From NCBI GenBank assembly GCA_002633005.1, contig NMRA01000025.1, positions 69,757 to 133,756 of the forward strand: a stretch of 64,000 nucleotides of DNA, read 5' to 3'. The notes beneath the pieces are model-generated. The model saw nothing but the letters and a program-made list of their open reading frames with translations. It was not told the origin of the DNA and did no database searches. The position numbers were made by a program, and so were the translations under genes. Below are positions 58,645 to 64,000 of this stretch, piece by piece. This stretch comes from Phoronis australis (taxonomy: Eukaryota > Phoronida > Phoronidae). Positions within the stretch are counted from its first letter, which is position 1. Each line of letters starts with the position of its first letter.

Positions 58645-60267
58645 TTGGATAACCCTCTTACTAAAACACTCGAGCCTAAGCCGTCTTGGCCACGACCACA
58701 GGAAATCTCCTCAGTCGCCCACACTGTACGTTTAAAGAACGATACTGATTCACCTCTGCTAATTAAACATGGCGCACACATCTGCCAGGTGCGACAACTT
58801 TCAGAGTTCCTACCCGCCCGTGTCACAGGTTCTACTACATCCGCCACTAGCGCCCTTCCTCCAGACCCCCATACTGGACCTTCATTTTCTGATTCCATCA
58901 AGCTTGATCCTGATTTACTCCTCTCTGACGACATGCGGGCCCGCTTCCAGTCCCTACACGCTGAATTCGATGATGTATTCAACCCTGCCGTTTCTGCTGT
59001 TGTGAATGTTGGACCCACTTTCCCTCCTCAACGGAAAAGCCGACTTCCCCAATACAACCGCGAGTCCCTTGTTGAACTTCAGACACAATTTTATGAGCTT
59101 GAGGCCGCTGGTGTTTTCGCCAAGCCAGAGCAGGTGAACGTTCATGTAGAATATCCCAACATCTCCTTCCTCATCAAAAAACCAAGCGACGGTAGTCGGC
59201 TTGTTACTTCGTTTGGAGAGGTTGCCCGCTATGGTAAGCCCTAACCGTCCCTCATGCCCAATGTGGACAGTGTCCTACGCGACATCGGAAAATGGAACTA
59301 TCTCATAGTATCTGACCTCTTGCAGTCCTTCTACCAGATTCCTCTCGGTCATTCGTCTATGAAATATTGTGATGTCGCTACGCCATTTAAAGGCATTCGC
59401 GTTTGCACTCGATCTGCAATGGGGATGCCGGGATCAGAGACTTGTCTCGAGGAGCTCATGTCCATAGTTCTGGGTGATTTCATTCAGCAAGGTTGGGTCA
59501 ACAAAATAGCAGATGATCTGTATGTAGGTGGAAGCTCACCTGACCAGATGCTCCAACGTTGGAGACTAGTCCTCCAGGCTTTTCGGCGAAACAACCTGCG
59601 TCTGTTCGCCAAGAAAACCGTTATCTGCCCTACGTCAACCACCGTCCTTGGTTGGAAATGGTCTCAGGGTTCCGTACGGGCCAGTGATCATAAGATCTCT
59701 GCTCTCTCCGCAGTTGAGCCTCCCATAACTGTGTTCGGTCTCCGATCATATATTGGTGCTTTTAAGATGCTAAGTCGTGTTCTCCCTGGCTATGCCTCTC
59801 TTCTCGACCCGCTTGAAGCTGTCGTGGCTGGACGCGAGTCTCGTGAACGTATCTCTTGGTCCGACGATCTCATGGAATTCTTTAAGAGGTCCCAGTCTGC
59901 TCTTACAGACACAAAGGTGATATTCATGCCTAGACCTGATGATCATCTGCTCATTGTGACTGACGGTTCTGTGAAGCATCGTGGCCTGGGTGCCACCCTG
60001 TACCTCCGCAGGGGGGACAAACTTCTCCTCGCTGGCTTCTTTAATGCAAAGCTGCGTAAACATCAGACAATCTGCTTTCCCTGCGAAGTTGAGCCTCTGT
60101 GTATTGGTGTAGCAGTCCGTCATTTTCCCCATACATCATCCAGGCCTCTAATCCCACCCACGGGTCGTGACAGACAGTCGTCCATGCATGTGTTCAGGCC
60201 TACGGAAAACTTATGCGAGGCGAGTTCTCCACTAGCGCTCGAGTATCGACGTTTCTATCTACATTGA
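58645..60267 (+). pseudogene. Element B reverse transcriptase and RNase H
   Basis: One frame interrupted by a single TAA at 59242-59244, which could be a mutated CAA. Upstream: FDDVFNPAV, LEAAGVFAKPE, and FLIKKPSDGSRLVTSF, the usual entry of Ty3-like RT. Downstream: VSDLLQSFYQIPL (motif A), [17 protein letters not shown] (59506-59517, motif C), GWKW, LRSYIGAFKMLSRVLPGYA, then LLIVTDGSV and the RNase H E in PCEVEPL. After about 60125 a frameshift moves the RNase H end to the frame at 60213-60482. Confidence 0.92.
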
Positions 60268-60640
60268 GCCGTTATGGCGTTTCTTTACACCACATTGCTG
60301 GTGCAGCAAACCTTCCCTGCGACTTCTCCAGCAGAAACCCAACATCCTGCCAAGACTCCTCTTGTCAGGTGTGTAAGTTCATTGCCAAACTGGAAGATTC
60401 AGTCGTTCGAAGCTTGTCGGTTGATGATGTTCTTCAGAGCGCCTTCGTATGCCCTTCACAAGCCGCGCAGCTTTGCTGTTGACCCAACAGGGTTGCCCAG
60501 ACCTTCGCCGAAGCCAAGCTTACCTGTCTCAGGGTACTCGTCCTTCGCGTAAGCAAAGCAACATCAAAGATATCAGGCGTTATCTCAATGCGGTCTCAAT
60601 CGCCAACGACGGCGTCTTAGTTGTTAAGTCAGCTTAGCCA
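60213..60640 (+). pseudogene. Element B RNase H end and linker
   Basis: [19 protein letters not shown] and AANLPCDFSSR contain the final RNase H aspartate. Next comes CQVCKFIAKLEDSVV, a CxxC block shared with element A, and then, in another frame, NIKDIRRYLNAVS and NDGVLVV, ending in a TAG. This linker between RNase H and integrase is conserved between A and B. Confidence 0.82.
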
Positions 60641-60643
60641 TTT

Positions 60644-61336
60644 CAACCCCAACGTGAACGTATCGGTGTGCCACGCCCTGTTCTGAATGGATTGCTCACA
60701 GCCATTCACTTACGCTTTGGCCATCCATCCAAATACCAAACAAAGTGGCTCTTTACTCGCTACTTCTTTGCACTTGACATTGATAAGGCCATTGACGCTG
60801 TCACTTCTGCCTGTCACATCTGCCAGTCTGTCAAAACCATACCTGCCTATTTCCAACCCCAGTCTACCTCCCCACCCTCCGACGTTGTCGGCTCGTCATT
60901 TGCGGCTGATATTACATGTATGCGTCGTCATCGGCAGTTCATCTTCGTTATCAGGGAGACTGTCACTTCATACACGTTAACCTCCCTAATCCAAAATGAG
61001 ACTCATGATGAACTTCGAAACATTCTGGTTATTCTTTGTTCTGCATTATGCCCTCTTACTGAAAACGGAATAACTGTTTGAGTCGACGCGGCTCCTGGAT
61101 TCGTTGCTTTGAAGAATGACCAGATGTTAGTTTCACGTGGTATTCACCTTGACATTGGTCAAGTTAAGAACGTCAATAAGAATCCTGTGGCTGAACATGC
61201 AGTCGGTGAGTTGGGCATGGAACTCCTGCGTTCATCTCCAGAGGGTAGGCCAGTGTCCTCTGCAACTCTCGCCATTGCCACGTCCAATATGAACTCCCGG
61301 ATCCGCCGCGATGGTTTGTCTTCTCGTGAATTGTAG
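60644..61336 (+). pseudogene. Element B integrase
   Basis: The zinc-binding part has HLRFGH and ACHICQ (H-H-C-C). The catalytic part has FAADI (D, GAT at 60908), VDAAPGF (D, GAC at 61085) and AEHAVGE (E, GAA at 61193). The last two are separated by exactly 35 residues, the D-D(35)-E spacing of retroviral-type integrases. A TGA at 61079-61081 lies two codons before the second aspartate. A TAG follows SSREL at 61334. Confidence 0.9.
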
Positions 61337-62018
61337 ACACAGCGGGACCAAGTCACAGGTTGTCAACTGCCCATCGCCGACGGGGAGGTGATCCTCGGTC
61401 AACACCAATCCCGTATTGACAACCATCTCCCTAGTGCCATATCAAAGTCCCGTGGTGGCACTCATAACCCTGCACGACTCTTTGTTGGTCAGCTGGTATT
61501 CCTAAAGGGTGATCGCGACAAGTCTAAGGCCCGCGAGAAGTACCTCGTTACGAAGCGTGTCTAAAAGAATGGTGTGAGCTGCGTAAGTTCACTCGCTCAC
61601 AGTTCCGCAGTAAAACTTACACTGTACGTGTGTCAGACTGCTTCCCTGTGTCTTCCACGACTTCGAATCCTAAGTTGTTTGCCTCAGCTCAGCTAGATGC
61701 CTCTGCTGACGATGACCTAATGTCTAGCCCTACTGGCCACGACCCCTACGATCTTCGTGTTCATGGTCCCCGGGGGATTACCTGCTCGAGGTACCGATCA
61801 CACCCCCTCCATTGCCGGAGGTGATAACTACTCCTCCTCTACCTGAACCGACCCTTGATACCGGAGCAGCCGATCCAGCGGCTGATATCCCTCAGCTTTC
61901 TGAGGAGAAAGATGTGCTTTGCTCCGACGCCGTTGCGCAGGATGCCACCACATTACGGCGCTCTCATAGCAACCGCAAACCCCCCGCGTGGCAGGATAGT
62001 GATTGGATTATGGAGTAG
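61337..62018 (+). pseudogene. Element B Pol C-terminal tail
   Basis: After the integrase core, changing frames keep a DNA-binding-like stretch (GQLVFLKGDRDKSKAREKYLV, about 61480-61550) and a proline- and acid-rich spacer. The end is LRRSHSNRKPPAWQDSDWI (to the TAG at 62016), conserved in element A as a tryptophan-rich finish. Confidence 0.65.
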
Positions 62019-62094
62019 CACCAGTGGACCGTGTACTCATTCCTTAAGTTTCTGTTTCCTTGGCAGATAAGACGGAGACATCAGACAGAGAGTA

Positions 62095-62345
62095 TGCTTA
62101 GTTATAAGTGTTTATTACCTTGTTGTTTCAACTTTATTACGGTTTAACGTTGTTCGAGCTACTGTACTCCTTAGGCTTACTTTAAGTCGTGTATCGTTCT
62201 TTAGCTTCCATTGTACCCAGAGGAGAGGAAAGTGATTACGCCATTGTGTTCGTTAAGGTTTTTTCCCCGGACCAGGTCTCGGTTTCCGGTTTCTGTCGAT
62301 TCGCAGTGTTCGTCAATAAACGCTAGCAAACCTTGTTTTCTTTAA
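62095..62345 (+). repeat. Probable 3' LTR of element B
   Basis: A purine-rich tract (about 62069-62093) precedes it, as expected of a polypurine tract. It shares ordered words with 57160-57404 and contains AATAAA near 62315. Borders are approximate. Confidence 0.5.
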
Positions 62346-63044
62346 CTTACTGTCGATGGAAGAGATTTCCAAGGTTACATATCAGTACTCCTAAGGTTCA
62401 TTATTGCGAAACCACGTTCACAACTCCGGGAGTTTACTACTCTGAATGTCTGCTAATGAGATGGAACTGATATTAATAATTGTGTCCATTTAGTAACCAT
62501 TTAAAGGGTATGAAAAAGATGAGTAGCTCTTAAAACATTGTTTGCAAATGAGCTCAGTTCCAATCCGATTCACAGTCGCGACTCTTAAATCTCAAACGAC
62601 TCAGCTGACAACATCTCAGTGGCGGCACGAGGACATTTTATTTCACGGTTGCGGCGACTTACGAGCGGCTTTTAATTTGAGAAGACTGGATGTGACTCTC
62701 TGACTTGGTGAAGACTGGCAGTGATAGGATAACTTACTACACGCAGGTTCCGACCTACCCTCTCGCTGGTTCCCCAGCTGCGTGCCGCTAGGTGGTAGCC
62801 AGCAGGTAGGAGGCACTGAACACGCGCTTGCTGTAACCTCGGCAGTCATTGGCGGGTTAGCTTTACAACAAAGTCAGAAAATGGCGGACTGTGAACGATT
62901 TTTAGCTTTGTCATGTAGCGTAGCAGTAACTATTTCGTTTCTGCAGTAACTAATGGGGATGGCTGATTGTTATGACGCCGGTTTCATTACTTTAACCAAT
63001 GAGAAGCCAGATTAAACAACATCAAGACTGCATTACCAGCAATT

Positions 63045-63090
63045 CGTAAACTAGGTCATCCGCCAGGTTCTCTGCGTAAACTAGGTCATC
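63045..63090 (+). repeat. Direct repeat, 16 bp with 30-bp period
   Basis: CGTAAACTAGGTCATC occurs exactly at 63045-63060 and 63075-63090. Confidence 0.85.
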
Positions 63091-63712
63091 GCTTATGGAC
63101 CAGTTAGCGCTTCACTCTCCGCGTGTTTACTGGAGAGAAGCACCCAGGAAGGTTGTTCTACATTTTGTAGCCCAAAATTACCAAAGTTCAAATATATTCC
63201 GTTGAAAATGAAAGACAAAACATATCATTACAGATGTCTGACCAATATCGTAAGCAAATCAAAGCTGTCCTTCTTACTCGTTGCCTTATCTCGCACTACC
63301 CGTCAATCGACTAGTTTTCAGTTCGCAATGCAACAATACAATTCACATAAATTCAACTTGTAATGACCCCTTTCAATTTTAAACCATGCCCGAAGTGCTC
63401 GGAAACAAATTATTGTTAGGTACAACGAGGCTTTTTTTTTCTCTGAAGTGGATCGTAAACACCTCAGGTGACTGAGTTTTATGCACATAGCTACTTTGGC
63501 CTAGAGCTGAATTCTTAGCTCCCATACTATGGGCCGGGCCGGTCAAGGGCCAATCCTTGTTGTACGCCCTACTTAACCATTGGAATCAAACTGTTATATA
63601 TAGAGAAAACGTTTATTAGTATACTGGTGTGAATATTATCAGTGATTTAACCAAAAACTTCGAATTAACTAGACCCACTAATGATAGTCTATGACAATAA
63701 ACTGATATCTAA

Positions 63713-64000
63713 AGGCCAAAATTGGCAATTTTCGGCGACCCCATGTTAAATACAAAATTTTGCCTAATTTTCTTCAAAATTCTACATTTCAATCTTGATT
63801 ATACTGACATCTGTTGGGTCTATCGGCAACTAACCGCACATGAAAGGGTTGGTCGAAAATTATCGTTTTCTCACATGCACTTTCGGGTTTTTAGGCGGCG
63901 ATTCCACTGATCGAAGCGACAAAATAAGCCAAAACTTTGGCCATACCATGTTAAACATAAAATTTTTTCCAATTTTGCTGAAACTTGGCCACGTTCTTAA
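63713..64000 (+). repeat. Two copies of a repeat unit about 215-225 bp apart
   Basis: GGCCAAAATTGG, CCATGTTAAATACAAAATTTT and TTTTCTTCAAAATTC (from 63713) recur as AGCCAAAACTTTGG, CCATGTTAAACATAAAATTTT and TTTTGCTGAAACTTGG (from about 63928). The second copy runs to the window edge, so a satellite may continue outside. Confidence 0.55.

Larger units (their letters stand above)
57411..62345 (+). mobile_element. Ty3-like LTR retrotransposon B, nearly full-length but inactive
   Basis: Order: leader, gag, zinc-knuckle relic, protease, reverse transcriptase, RNase H, integrase, C-terminal tail, LTR. Protease before RT and integrase after RNase H is the Ty3 order. It is broken by in-frame stops (for example 59242 and 61079) and at least one frameshift near 60125-60210. 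The 5' part of gag is missing compared with A. The family is known to me from cnidarian and other aquatic invertebrate genomes, by recollection only. Confidence 0.88.
62346..64000. other. Non-coding flank of the retroelements
   Basis: No exon or domain was recognised; the 68-codon minus-strand frame near 62643-62849 has no support. Two kinds of short repeat occur: a 30-bp period at 63045-63090 and a longer-spaced repeat from about 63713 to the window end. Confidence 0.45.

Noticed and set aside
59242-59244. Stop in element B RT as a programmed readthrough or gag-pol boundary
   Set aside because: It lies inside the RT domain, not at a gag-pol junction, and the element has other unrelated stops and frameshifts, so it is decay.
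1-64000. CRISPR arrays, operons, ribosome binding sites
   Set aside because: The window is clearly animal DNA with spliced genes; no regularly spaced repeats or bacterial gene organisation were seen.

Overview
The window is a piece of an intron-rich animal genome, AT-rich and full of short inverted-repeat elements and decayed retrotransposons. One protein-coding gene is certain. It encodes adducin, the metazoan spectrin-actin capping and membrane-skeleton protein, in 19 coding exons on the plus strand (21669-45286), giving 788 residues. The gene and its MARCKS-type tail mark this as an animal. The gene structure and the LTR-element family would suit an aquatic invertebrate such as a lancelet, cnidarian or mollusc, but I cannot fix the species.

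Layout. 1-21.6 kb: no coding gene seen, only dispersed repeats and miniature inverted-repeat elements (4281-4577, 6033-6520, 13829-14243) and one possible untranslated exon (19432-19505). This stretch is either intergenic or the long 5' non-coding part of the adducin gene. 21.7-45.3 kb: the adducin gene. Exons 1-7 encode the head (aldolase class II-like fold), exons 8-9 the neck, and exons 10-19 the tail, ending in the lysine-rich MARCKS-related domain. Intron 8 carries two inverted-repeat transposons (29163-30301 and 31178-31498) and intron 11 a third (34727-34914). 45.3-47.3 kb: a long 3' UTR with a polyadenylation signal at 47274. 47.3-52.9 kb: intergenic, with one possible minus-strand exon (49099-49242). 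52.9-53.8 kb: two plausible 5' exons of a second plus-strand gene for a secreted or membrane protein with a signal peptide. 54.1-62.4 kb: two head-to-tail, decayed Ty3-like LTR retrotransposons (A about 54.33-57.4 kb, B about 57.4-62.35 kb), plus a short inverted piece of the same leader. 62.4-64 kb: no gene, but short tandem repeats.

The most unusual points are: (1) the retroelement family, whose reverse transcriptase has (I/L)ADD where YxDD is usual, an MGMPGSE block in the motif B region, and a conserved tryptophan-rich motif at the very end of Pol; (2) the adducin tail, made of symmetric phase 1-1 mini-exons that appear to be two duplicated pairs, followed by acceptors with tandem AGs and preceded by a GC-AG intron; (3) a 1.1-kb fold-back transposon flanked by TTAA that holds a zinc-ribbon-like coding fragment and a 135-bp tandem duplication.
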